Shown here: one piece after another, positions 1 to 8,361 of the stretch
How positions within the stretch are numbered: the stretch's first letter is position 1
How the letters are laid out: each line of letters starts with the position of its first letter
From: Azospirillum picis
GTDB lineage: Bacteria > Pseudomonadota > Alphaproteobacteria > Azospirillales > Azospirillaceae
DNA: 64,000 nucleotides
Assembly: GCF_017876115.1 (NCBI RefSeq)
Contig: NZ_JAGINO010000027.1
Coordinates: forward strand, 1-64,000
Reading direction: 5' to 3'
Made by a program: the position numbers and the translations under genes
The notes under the pieces: model-generated
Told to the model about the DNA's origin: nothing
Databases searched by the model: none
What the model saw: the letters and a program-made list of their open reading frames with translations, nothing else

Positions 1-52
1 CTGCCGTCCGCGCATACCCGTGACCTCACCTGACCACCGCAGGGAAAGCGAA

Positions 53-535
53 TCACAACCATGCCGCGCCGGGAAGGGTGTTTTTCAGCAGCCTGTTAGG
101 TGATTGTCGTAAATTTCTGGCATGCACTTCGATAATGCTGATTGCCTCATCGGAGGCTGAAGGCTCAAAATAAAGAGCTTTTGACAAAACGACAATTGCT
201 CCAGATCGCACCGATTCATTCTCAGAAGCCAGCATGCCGACCGCCTCCTTTACTTGAACAGAGGCTTTCAGTCTTAAATCCTGGCGCCTCGTGTCGCTAT
301 CTTTAATCAGAGTGTAACCAAAAGAACATAGCAAGGCGACGCCTCCAAGAATTTGCGCGATTGTTTTTGTGTATTCGTTTCTCAGTGATAGTCTTTTTTC
401 GGGATCAAACACTATGTCCTTTGTAACAAAAATCTTAGGAATGAGAATGGCTGACAATAAGAATATGATTGATATCGCAGCAACTAATAGGGATATCTCT
501 GCTATATCTTGATCACTTGTCGCAAGGTTGTCCAT
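53..535 (-). CDS. Small two-helix membrane protein, unknown function
   Basis: About 160 residues. The start at 535 is preferred over the in-frame ATG at 559 because AAGGAGG lies 5 bases upstream of it. Two hydrophobic segments are visible, roughly residues 16-38 and 55-75, joined by a short basic loop, followed by a soluble tail of about 80 residues. The second helix and tail (KTIAQILGG, then a stretch with AVGMLASENESVRSGAI) resemble the N-terminal membrane part of pentapeptide-repeat membrane proteins, where a helix precedes an 'EQLGSDNLEVRLGGIYAL'-type segment. No pentapeptide repeats follow here. It lies downstream of another small membrane protein on the same strand. GC content is lower than in neighbouring genes, which may mean recent acquisition. 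The gene call is fairly secure, the function is not. Confidence 0.6.
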   Translation of the reverse strand: MDNLATSDQDIAEISLLVAAISIIFLLSAILIPKIFVTKDIVFDPEKRLSLRNEYTKTIAQILGGVALLCSFGYTLIKDSDTRRQDLRLKASVQVKEAVGMLASENESVRSGAIVVLSKALYFEPSASDEAISIIEVHARNLRQSPNRLLKNTLPGAAWL

Positions 536-653
536 TTTTTCCTCCTTCGCCAAGCTCATTGAGCACTGGCGGCAGCCGTCAGACTGCCGCTAACCAATGC
601 ATCCGCAATCCAATCAGTTACGCCCGGCGCTTCCGTTTGGAATTCAAACCAGA

Positions 654-1031
654 TTACTGACCATTGTTTTGGCTTTGCGTCGGTGCGTTCTGCTGCTCCA
701 TGGCGGGTAGATTTGGTGCGGTCAAGCCAATAACGATCCCAACTGCACCTCCCACCACGACCCAGGTTAGGCGAGCTTTTTGTTGGGCGTCTCGGAACCG
801 CCTAATCTTGGCGGGATCACTGCCATCCGGCGCAAACCAGACATCTTCGAGCATGAACCATGCAGGTAAAAGAAACGCCCAAAGGGCTACAGAAATATCA
901 CGTAGGGATCGAGGTAGACCCAATTGTCTTTCGAGCGTCACTTGGTGACCGAAAAGCATGCCAACAAGGAGAGCGATTGCACATAAGATCGCCAGAACAA
1001 TTGCAAAAATATGGAGGCGTGTCACATTCAT
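654..1031 (-). CDS. Small three-helix membrane protein, unknown function
   Basis: 125 residues, ATG start with GAAGGAG just upstream. Three hydrophobic segments are visible near residues 7-29, 46-64 and 88-108, with a basic loop (KIRRFRDAQQKARLTW) before the last and a Gln/Asn-rich C-terminus. No family was recognised. It is followed after about 120 bases by another small membrane protein on the same strand, so the two may be co-transcribed. Both have lower GC than the flanking peroxidase gene. Confidence 0.6.
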   Translation of the reverse strand: MNVTRLHIFAIVLAILCAIALLVGMLFGHQVTLERQLGLPRSLRDISVALWAFLLPAWFMLEDVWFAPDGSDPAKIRRFRDAQQKARLTWVVVGGAVGIVIGLTAPNLPAMEQQNAPTQSQNNGQ

Positions 1032-1099
1032 CTCCTTCTTTTTGGTAGTCCCGACATTGGATTTTTGGAAGACTCGGTTACGAAGTGAATGTCTTGACG

Positions 1100-1282
1100 C
1101 TGGGTGTGTTGCACTGCTTGGCTGTTAACAACCATTGGCTTGAGCTTTCGCCGAATGGCGGGACCGTCTTCAGCGGCGTTGGCAAGATGACAACCGCCCC
1201 GCTCGGCCGACTGACGCATGACTGAAACATCCTCAGAATCCGCCAAAGAAAACTGACGGTTCAAGAACCGTTCCTGGACAGT
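1100..1282 (+). pseudogene. Decayed C-terminal relic of an IS21-family istB helper gene
   Basis: In the plus frame from 1166 the translation reads VFSGVGKMTTAPLGRLTHD and then hits a stop. This closely follows the conserved IstB C-terminus (VFGDAKMTTALLDRLTHHC). Past the stop the DNA still resembles the usual ending down to a TTCAAGAACCG match at about 1268-1278, where IstB has WRFKNR. The rest of the element is absent, so this is a scar of an old insertion. Recognition is by eye from family knowledge; no alignment was run. Confidence 0.45.
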
Positions 1283-1474
1283 CCATTCCAGCCCCCACGC
1301 TGCCCAAGGGAACCTGTCCAAGGGAACCCACCGGCCCCTTTCACGCGTGCCGCCGTGCCAGCGTTGACGGCAAGGCGCGGCACGCGCGGGACCATCCCGT
1401 GAACAACCGCTTCGGCAGCCTTAAGCATGGCTGACTATTGGAGGCTGATTGACAACGGACGGAATGGATAGGGG

Positions 1475-3010
1475 TCAGGTCGGCGGTGTGGCGGCGGCGG
1501 CGTCGGGATTCAACAGAAACGGAATCGACGGCGCAAAGAAATAATCGCCGCCCTGCATGGTCACGAAACCGCCGAAACCGTGGGTCACCACTGCGCCATC
1601 GACACCGTAGGCGGCTTGCCAACGATGTGGATCGGAGCCTCCCTGCCCAATCACCGGATCGATGCCCACCCCGTTCGTCACGAAGTCGTTCGCGTTGACC
1701 CAGGAGTTCTGCATGAAGGCGAACTGGTGCCTGATGCTCGCCTGGAAGCACATGAACAGCAGCCCGACGCCATCCGACGGCAGGTCGTCCAAAGCTTGGA
1801 AAGCATTTGGGTGGCGATTGCGCGACCCGAACGGGATGCCGCGCCTGACGATGCGTCGTGATCGTTCAGCGTCGTCGTCGGGCAGCCCAAACCGACGACG
1901 GATGTCACCCCGTGGATTGGTCTTGCGGATGTGAGCCTGCAACGGGCACCGTCGGCCCGCTGGACGGTTCTCCGCGTTGACGTCGACTCCATAGTTGAAG
2001 TCATTCTCCTTCGGCGGCGAGGCCCCGTCGAACTCCGAGATCACCAATGGCGTGCCGTCCCGGAAGCGGCCGACAGCCATCGCGCCGGCTCGTTCCCGAT
2101 CACGCTCTTTCAGGCCAAGCGAATCGGCTAAACGCTGCTCCTCGATCGTGAAGCCGCGAACGTTCTGTTCGAGCTTGCGGAATACGAACAGGCTGCCGAA
2201 CGCTGCGTCGTCGTCGACCAGCGGATCGGACTTGAGGACGAGGCCGAGCGAGGCAAATGGATTCCAGTTGTTCAGGCCGCCACCGCCCGCCTCTTGCGTC
2301 GTCGCCGGGTCGATCGATCCGTCCTCGGCCAAACCCGTGAAATCGCTGGTTAGAAACAGCGGTTGGCTTCGGCCGTCGACATAGCCGAAATGCTCGATAC
2401 CCTCGCCTGTGTCCGTTCGCAGCGCTGAGCCCCGAACGACCTGGGCGATCTCGCAGTCGGCCGCCTCCAGACGGTCCTTGACGTCGCGGCCCCGGCGGCC
2501 CAGTTCGCCGACGTCATCGTCGCCGAGCAGGACCAACAGGTCGACCGGGTTGCCCGGCCCACCGAACAACCATCCCGCCGGGTCCGGATCGGCCAAGTCG
2601 GACACCGCATCCTCGGCCATGCCGGAGAGAAACGTCGCCTTCAGCGTAGTTTTGCCTTCAACGGTCAAGTCGGTGAATTTGGCGAGCCGGTCGGCGTTAA
2701 CGCCGAGCGCCCGCAACCCGTGCGCAGTCAGCAGAAGATTACAGAACAGTCGCCCAGGAAGGCCGTTGGCCTTGAAATCATGACGTTCGGCTTCCTGGCG
2801 CAGAGCCGAGGTCACCATCGGTGCCAACGCCTTCAACAGCGTCCTGGCACTGTCGGCGTCGGCCGGCAGGCGCACGAACAGGTTGATGGTGTGATCACGG
2901 CCATGGCCATTCAGTATGTTGCCCTGCAGCTTGGAAAGCCATTCGCGATGGGCAGGGAGCGCCGGATCGATCGGCTTGGCATTGGTCAGAAGATCAGCGG
3001 GTATAGCCAT
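1475..3010 (-). CDS. DyP-type heme peroxidase
   Basis: 511 residues, ATG start with GGGGAGGA upstream. DyP signatures are present in order: GYVDG at residues 209-213 with the catalytic acid Asp212, the proximal heme ligand His360 in AHIRKTNPRGD, and the distal Arg390 in RRGIPFG, followed by a typical C-terminal region (FMCFQASIRHQFAFMQ). The length and the NPRGD form of the heme motif resemble the longer class of DyPs known from cyanobacteria and fungi, rather than the roughly 310-residue class B enzymes. No signal peptide or Tat motif is seen, so a cytoplasmic location is inferred. Family function is H2O2-dependent oxidation of dyes and phenolics; the natural substrate is unknown. A 317-base AT-rich gap separates it from the upstream lipoprotein gene, so it probably has its own promoter. 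Confidence 0.93.
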   Translation of the reverse strand: MAIPADLLTNAKPIDPALPAHREWLSKLQGNILNGHGRDHTINLFVRLPADADSARTLLKALAPMVTSALRQEAERHDFKANGLPGRLFCNLLLTAHGLRALGVNADRLAKFTDLTVEGKTTLKATFLSGMAEDAVSDLADPDPAGWLFGGPGNPVDLLVLLGDDDVGELGRRGRDVKDRLEAADCEIAQVVRGSALRTDTGEGIEHFGYVDGRSQPLFLTSDFTGLAEDGSIDPATTQEAGGGGLNNWNPFASLGLVLKSDPLVDDDAAFGSLFVFRKLEQNVRGFTIEEQRLADSLGLKERDRERAGAMAVGRFRDGTPLVISEFDGASPPKENDFNYGVDVNAENRPAGRRCPLQAHIRKTNPRGDIRRRFGLPDDDAERSRRIVRRGIPFGSRNRHPNAFQALDDLPSDGVGLLFMCFQASIRHQFAFMQNSWVNANDFVTNGVGIDPVIGQGGSDPHRWQAAYGVDGAVVTHGFGGFVTMQGGDYFFAPSIPFLLNPDAAAATPPT

Positions 3011-3327
3011 GGAGTCCTCCCCAAGCGCCGTCCAGGCGCGAGAAATGATTGCCGATGCAGCATGACGCGAGGATGAAGTGGCGGCCGCCCGTCATATTGC
3101 TTAAAGAAAATGTGTGGATAAAGCGAACATTATCGTCGAAAGTTCTCCGGAATATATAGATTTTCATTCGTGAATGTTACAGTGCATCTCGTAATTTATT
3201 TGTGTATTGGGAAATTAATTCGAAGAGCATGAGGGTGTTGTTTTTTAAACCGCTTTAGTGTGCTGCGATCGCGTAGCGCCGGTTATGGCGGTGCGAGCGA
3301 GCTGCTGCGCGGGCGGCGGTCGTATGA
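3011..3327. promoter_or_regulatory. AT-rich intergenic region upstream of the peroxidase gene
   Basis: The stretch at about 3095-3255 is clearly richer in A/T than its surroundings, as expected for a promoter region of the minus-strand peroxidase gene. It contains a small palindrome, CATTC-GT-GAATG, at 3165-3176. No coding sequence and no convincing -35/-10 pair were identified. Confidence 0.35.
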
Positions 3328-4620
3328 TTACGGCGCAAGGTCAGGCGGTGTGACACCCGCCTGCGCCGCCGCGAGTCGAACCGAAAGAATTGCGCTCTCA
3401 ACGATTGCGTTTTGTTGCGCCTGGATTGCGTTTTGCACCACCACAGACTTTGTCGCCGATGCCGCCTTCGCCTGCTCACGGTCGTCGATCGCTTGCCGGT
3501 AGGCGGCAAGCGCCTTGCGATATGCCTCCAAACCCGTCAAACGCGCTGTCAATGCGGTTCGTCGCTCCTCCTCCGTCGGAAACAGATCGCGACGGAGTGC
3601 CGCGGCGATGTCGTCGCCCTGCTTGCCGGACAACAGCGTGCCGAGCGCTGCAAGGACCGGCCGGCCATTTCGGACTTCGACGATGCGCATCTCGATGTTC
3701 AGGATGCTTGGCGCCGCTGTGGTGGCGGACGGGGAGGCGGTCCATAGCATCTCCGGCATCCGGGGGTCCGGGCCCCGGAAGACAAGCGAAGTCTGGCCGG
3801 GTACGACGATGCCGATCGGCAGCGTCCCCCGACTAGCCTTGTCCGAAGCCAGGGAATTGGGTGCCGAATTGATGCCGAATTCGACAAAGAGGCCACGTTC
3901 GCCCCCGACCTGTCGGGTGTCCAGCCCAGCTTCGTACTGGAGGATCGTCGGGCGCAGGCGGTAGACCTTGCCGTCCGGACTGGTAATCAGTTTTGCTTCG
4001 AGGAACAGCACCGGACGCTCTGCCAGGAAGATGCCACGGCTGCCGAACTCACCGGAGAGAACGTCGGGGGTTTCGCCCAACGTGTCGGCGAGCATGGGCG
4101 AAGCGGCTCCTATAGACGCGGTTTCAGGACCGGGTGCGAAGCGGGCGAGCACGAACTGGACGCATTCGGGCAAACCCTTCTGCTCCGTCGCCGCCGACTG
4201 GGGAGGCTTCTCCTCTGGGACGAGCCGACCGCCTGCATCAGCGGGGGCTGGATCGCTGCGGGCTGTGGGGGGGGCGTAGGCACGCGCGGCATAGACCGCC
4301 ACGGCTCGCTCCGCACCTGCACGGGTCAATATCTTTCCCAAGGAATCTACGGCGAAGTCTAGGAGGGCCGGGGCCAGAGCAGCAATCGCCGCGCCTGAAT
4401 CCTTGGGTTTGTAAATGCATCGTCCGGTGAACAGGCGGGCGATCTCCCCTGTCACCGGCCCGCCGAGCGCCTGAGGGCTGTCGTAGGAGATGCTGCGCCC
4501 ATCGACGTTGAGCGTACCCGTCGATGATGCGTTACCGAGGAGGCTGCAGCCATTGAGTGCCCCGGCCACGCTCATCACCATCGCAGCACGGAGCATAGGA
4601 AACCGGGCCGGCTTCACCAT
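3328..4620 (-). CDS. Predicted lipoprotein with C-terminal coiled coil, unknown function
   Basis: 430 residues. The N-terminus has basic residues, a hydrophobic stretch and a lipobox (ALNGC) with Cys25, so lipidation and anchoring at the inner or outer membrane is predicted. The middle has mixed alpha/beta-like sequence with no recognised domain. The last 90 residues or so (from about PTEEERRTALTARL) are Ala/Gln/Arg-rich and look helical, probably coiled coil. The start codon overlaps the stop of the upstream lipase-protease gene (ATGGTGA), which indicates translational coupling and a shared mRNA. An envelope partner for the fusion protein is a reasonable inference; the biochemical role is unknown. 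Confidence 0.8.
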   Translation of the reverse strand: MVKPARFPMLRAAMVMSVAGALNGCSLLGNASSTGTLNVDGRSISYDSPQALGGPVTGEIARLFTGRCIYKPKDSGAAIAALAPALLDFAVDSLGKILTRAGAERAVAVYAARAYAPPTARSDPAPADAGGRLVPEEKPPQSAATEQKGLPECVQFVLARFAPGPETASIGAASPMLADTLGETPDVLSGEFGSRGIFLAERPVLFLEAKLITSPDGKVYRLRPTILQYEAGLDTRQVGGERGLFVEFGINSAPNSLASDKASRGTLPIGIVVPGQTSLVFRGPDPRMPEMLWTASPSATTAAPSILNIEMRIVEVRNGRPVLAALGTLLSGKQGDDIAAALRRDLFPTEEERRTALTARLTGLEAYRKALAAYRQAIDDREQAKAASATKSVVVQNAIQAQQNAIVESAILSVRLAAAQAGVTPPDLAP

Positions 4621-7600
4621 GAACTGATCTCCTGCAAGCGTCTGGGTGTCAGGTGGATTCCGGCATTGACGTTGCGCAGCGTTGGGTGTTCCGCCCCAGT
4701 GAAACTGAAGGCATGGATGCCCACCACCTCCTGGGTCCCGGCGAGCACGATCGGGCCGCCGCTCTGCCCGCTGTCAGTGTCGATCCCACTGTAGAAGATG
4801 CGGCCGTCATGGATGTCGGTGACGGTTCCGCGGTGGCGCAGGATCGCTGTATGTCGGGGCGCGTTTTGGAAATGCTCGCTGTAGCCGATGACCTCGATTT
4901 CCCGCTGCAGCAGATCCGCCGCCCCCAGGGCCGACGGGCGAAGCATGAGCCTGAAGCGGCGGGCCGCTTCGAGCCGCAACCCGATCAGTTCGGCACCGCC
5001 ATCCTCGATGGCCGTGCGGAGTACGGTGTAATAGTCGGCCTTCAAGGTCTCCAGCACGTCTTCAGGCGGCTTTCCGCGGAAATGCCGCATCAGGCGGATT
5101 GCCGTACCATCCAGGTTGTGGGCGACCGAGAGCAGCAGGCTGGGACCGACGGCGAAGGCAGTTCCGGGGATTCCGGAGGCGGTGGTGAGAGCGAAGACGG
5201 CGCCGTGGCGCGGATCCTGCTCCGGCAGTTCCTCGCGGTCGTCCGTTTCACCGGTAATCGATTCGACCGTCGACAGGCGGCCGCGTCCCGGGGCCTCCCC
5301 GGTGATCCAGCGGCCCTCTCCCGGCATGGCGGCGGTCGCTCCCGTCCTTGACCCACCGCGGCCGGCAAGGCCCGCCGCCGCTGGGCAGGGGGGGAGCGCC
5401 GGCGGCGGCTGCGCCGACAATCGGGCGGCGGCGGTGGCGCCCATTTCGGGTTCCGTCGATCCCTGCGCGGCAACGGTGCCGCCGCCGAACGGCCGTTCAG
5501 CCGCCTTGCGGCCTTCTTCCAGCACGCTCTCGATCAGGCGTGCCGACGAAGTGCCGGGCTCCGTCTCTCCAGCCACCCGTTGCAGGTCACGCACGAGGCG
5601 CGACACGCGGATGCCCTCATTGGCGAGCCATCGGACATCCTTCAGATCCGCTTCGGCCGCCGAACGGGCGGGGCCGGACTGGTGCACCCACAAACCGTCC
5701 TTGTCCAGTTCCGGCACGGCCGAATGATGGAGTGCGATGACTTCCCAGAAATCGTTGAAGACGGGCGAGCCGGAGGATCCCGGTTCCGTGTCGCCAGTGT
5801 AGTGGAGGATGTGGTCGGGATCGTCCGGCAGCGGCAGCAGGGTGCTCTCGCGGAACACCACCTCCTTACGCCGCCCTTGGGGATGCTGGATGATGTTGAC
5901 CGGCTGGCCCGCCATGATCTTGCCGACTTGACCGACCAGCGGCAACCACCCGTGGCTTTCGATGGCGCCGCCGTCCTCGCCCCGCGGCGCCACCGCCACC
6001 AAGGCATAATCGAGCTGCTCGCTGGTGATGAAGAGCCGTTCAGGCTCTAGACGGAACACCTCGCCCCGCTGTTCGCGGAACCCCATGTCGAGTTCATAAT
6101 CGAACTGGACCGCCGACATCTCGGCATCGCGGGGACTGCCCAGGACATGCTTGTTGGTGATCAGCACCCCTGGCGCCACCAGGAAGCCGGTGCCGAAGCC
6201 CGCCGCCTGCGGCCAGGTGACGATGCGGCCGACGCTCCGTGCGACCCGGTCGGCGCGCTTCAGGAACAGAACCGACAGGAACTCGTTTGCCGCTCCGATG
6301 ATGCGTTCGTTAAGCATCTGGCGGGCCGATCCGCCTTCCGGTCCTTCGGCCCCGTGCAGCATGTCGCGCACCAGGGGCGGCAACTCCCGTTGTGCGAAAG
6401 TCGGCAGAGCCTCAAGTCCCTGGCGGACTCGCCTGACATAGGCGCTGATACGCCCCTCCTCCTCAGCGGGAGCGAACATGTTGTCCGCCGCCCGCGTTGC
6501 GGCACGCTCGCGCTTGTCCTTGGCGTCACGCCAGTGCTGCGCGGCGGCCACCGCCCGCTCCCGGTCGAAGGCCGGGGAAACCTCGGGAACGCCGATGTTC
6601 TTCGACCGTGGCCGTACCGCCTCGGACGCCGCAAGAGGCGGTGGGACCGGCCTCCGGGAAACAAGCGACGGGTCGCGGTCGAACATGCCGGTACCGAAGC
6701 TGTCCAGCACCGCCACCTCCGGGGGCCGGCCCAGCAATGCTTGGGCATGCGCTTCCGCCTCCCGACGGACCATGGCCTCGTCAACGGTTTGTTCCGGCAT
6801 GATGCTTTCGGTTATCCCTGTCGGCAGCCGATCAGTCGCACCATGCTTGATCAAGTCGGCGACCGCGTCGATAACCGGAAGCTGATTGCAGAGCCAACCA
6901 TGGACCCCCTCAAAATAGAAACGGGGCACATTGGCGAATTCCGCCAGGTCGCGGGGCACCGTGCCGTCGCCATCCCTGCTGCGGTCGTAGACGATGACAC
7001 CGTCTTTCACAGATGCGCGCTGAATCGTTTCCTGCCCCGTTCCTACGATCTGGAAGAATCGTCCGTCAGGCGGGGGAAGGCTCGCTCTTGCCTTGCGGGC
7101 ACGCTCCAGGACCTCCTTGAGCGGTCGGATGCCGGTGGACGGCCAAAATTTAGGATCGAAAAAATCCTCGCCCGGCCGGAGTTCCGGTGACGGCAGCATC
7201 TGCAGCAGGCCCGGGAAGTCACGGAGAAAATCGCTTGTGATTTCCTCGGCGGTCCTCGTCTGGTCGAGACGGGCCAGAAAATGGACCAGGCTGTGCTCGA
7301 GCCGAAGCACCTGAACGGGAGAATAGGACCCGTGGTTCGGTGTGCCGATGGTGATCACCCGCGCTATCGCGCTGCGGTCCGGATCGAGTGACGCCATGCC
7401 GCGGGCCACCAATCCGCCCATGCTGTGACCGATCAACGTCGCGCCGACGACCTCGCCTGCCTTGAACCTTTGCATCAACCGGCGCGCACAATCCATCGGC
7501 GCTCGTCGCCAGTCATAAGGCAGGAACTCCACCCGGAAACCTGCCACGGTCAGGCGCAGCTTCATGCGGAGATAGGCGGTCAACAACACACCGGTCGCGA

Positions 7601-7907
7601 TAACCCGATCGTCGTTTCCCGACCATTTGAGCTTTGAAACACCACCGAGAATGAGATCGTCGGGATCGACCCAGACAAGATCGTTGAACGGAAACCGTGG
7701 CAACGACAATTTTGATCCTACAATACCGGGCAGGATGAACACTGTCCTGGCGGCGGTCTCGCGCAGCATTGGGCTCTGGTTCATCGTTCGGGCGGTCTGC
7801 GTCAGGTCTTCGTAGAGCAGGTCGCCAAAGAGCTTCCGAAGTTCCGCTTCACGGCTGCCGGTTCTAAGGAAATCTTCTACCTGTGTGTCAGTCAGGTACT
7901 CCATCAT
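4614..7907 (-). CDS. LCAT-like alpha/beta-hydrolase fused to two trypsin-fold serine protease domains
   Basis: About 1,097 residues from the start at 7907, chosen for GGAGGGG upstream; a longer start at 7928 exists and its numbering (1,104 residues) is used here. Residues 60-370 form a lipase of the LCAT/PGAP1 type: GHSMGG with Ser169, Asp321 in GDGTVP and His343 in GVHGW make a complete triad. Residues 400-560 are a charged linker. Residues 575-745 are a trypsin-like domain with His594 (TNKHVLG), Asp640 (LDYALV) and Ser719 (GSSGSP). A low-complexity Ala/Gly/Pro linker follows. Residues 905-1090 are a second protease, nearest the glutamyl endopeptidase style, with His937 (SVAHNL), Ser1056 (SGQSGGP) and apparently Glu980 at the usual Asp position. 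There is no signal peptide, so a cytoplasmic location is inferred. It is coupled to the downstream lipoprotein gene by overlap. Confidence 0.85.
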   Translation of the reverse strand: MMEYLTDTQVEDFLRTGSREAELRKLFGDLLYEDLTQTARTMNQSPMLRETAARTVFILPGIVGSKLSLPRFPFNDLVWVDPDDLILGGVSKLKWSGNDDRVIATGVLLTAYLRMKLRLTVAGFRVEFLPYDWRRAPMDCARRLMQRFKAGEVVGATLIGHSMGGLVARGMASLDPDRSAIARVITIGTPNHGSYSPVQVLRLEHSLVHFLARLDQTRTAEEITSDFLRDFPGLLQMLPSPELRPGEDFFDPKFWPSTGIRPLKEVLERARKARASLPPPDGRFFQIVGTGQETIQRASVKDGVIVYDRSRDGDGTVPRDLAEFANVPRFYFEGVHGWLCNQLPVIDAVADLIKHGATDRLPTGITESIMPEQTVDEAMVRREAEAHAQALLGRPPEVAVLDSFGTGMFDRDPSLVSRRPVPPPLAASEAVRPRSKNIGVPEVSPAFDRERAVAAAQHWRDAKDKRERAATRAADNMFAPAEEEGRISAYVRRVRQGLEALPTFAQRELPPLVRDMLHGAEGPEGGSARQMLNERIIGAANEFLSVLFLKRADRVARSVGRIVTWPQAAGFGTGFLVAPGVLITNKHVLGSPRDAEMSAVQFDYELDMGFREQRGEVFRLEPERLFITSEQLDYALVAVAPRGEDGGAIESHGWLPLVGQVGKIMAGQPVNIIQHPQGRRKEVVFRESTLLPLPDDPDHILHYTGDTEPGSSGSPVFNDFWEVIALHHSAVPELDKDGLWVHQSGPARSAAEADLKDVRWLANEGIRVSRLVRDLQRVAGETEPGTSSARLIESVLEEGRKAAERPFGGGTVAAQGSTEPEMGATAAARLSAQPPPALPPCPAAAGLAGRGGSRTGATAAMPGEGRWITGEAPGRGRLSTVESITGETDDREELPEQDPRHGAVFALTTASGIPGTAFAVGPSLLLSVAHNLDGTAIRLMRHFRGKPPEDVLETLKADYYTVLRTAIEDGGAELIGLRLEAARRFRLMLRPSALGAADLLQREIEVIGYSEHFQNAPRHTAILRHRGTVTDIHDGRIFYSGIDTDSGQSGGPIVLAGTQEVVGIHAFSFTGAEHPTLRNVNAGIHLTPRRLQEISSW

Positions 7908-7928
7908 GGTGCCCCTCCCGAAGACCAT

Positions 7929-8361
7929 GGTGCCCGCCTTTAAAGGGACCGGGTGTTGGTCTCATCGGGTCAGTATTTTCAGGCAATCACCGAACTTCCA
8001 TGAATCTTTTGATCGCCAAAGTGGTGACGATGTGGCCTAAATCGGCTTTAAGCGCGATTTACTGGATGAGCTTCATCACCTATAGGCGTACAGCGCCGGG
8101 GTTATAACCTTGCCGCGAAATCCAACGAGAATCGTCCGGGCGGTCGAGATGTGGCTTGTGGGCGGCCGTGGTTGGCCGAGAGTGCCATTCCTGCCGGCCT
8201 GTTGCGGCGAGGCGGGCGGGCAAGGCGGCCCGACCTAACGTCGGCAGCCGCTGCGATCACCGCGCTGCTGCGCGACACCGCCGAAGCGATGCCGACGCAG
8301 CGCGACCGGCACCGCTGCTGGAGCCCCGGACCGGGCGATTCAAGCGGGTGGCGCCGGCATC
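7929..8361. other. Intergenic region with no gene seen
   Basis: Lies between the start of the lipase-protease gene and the stop of the TonB receptor gene, both on the minus strand. The part at about 7960-8110 is less GC-rich and should carry the promoter of the lipase-protease operon. Open frames here are short and lack recognisable products. No RNA gene or repeat was seen. Confidence 0.4.

Noticed and set aside
1028-1321. 97-codon minus-strand ORF
   Set aside because: No recognisable product and it overlaps the istB relic on the other strand; likely chance.
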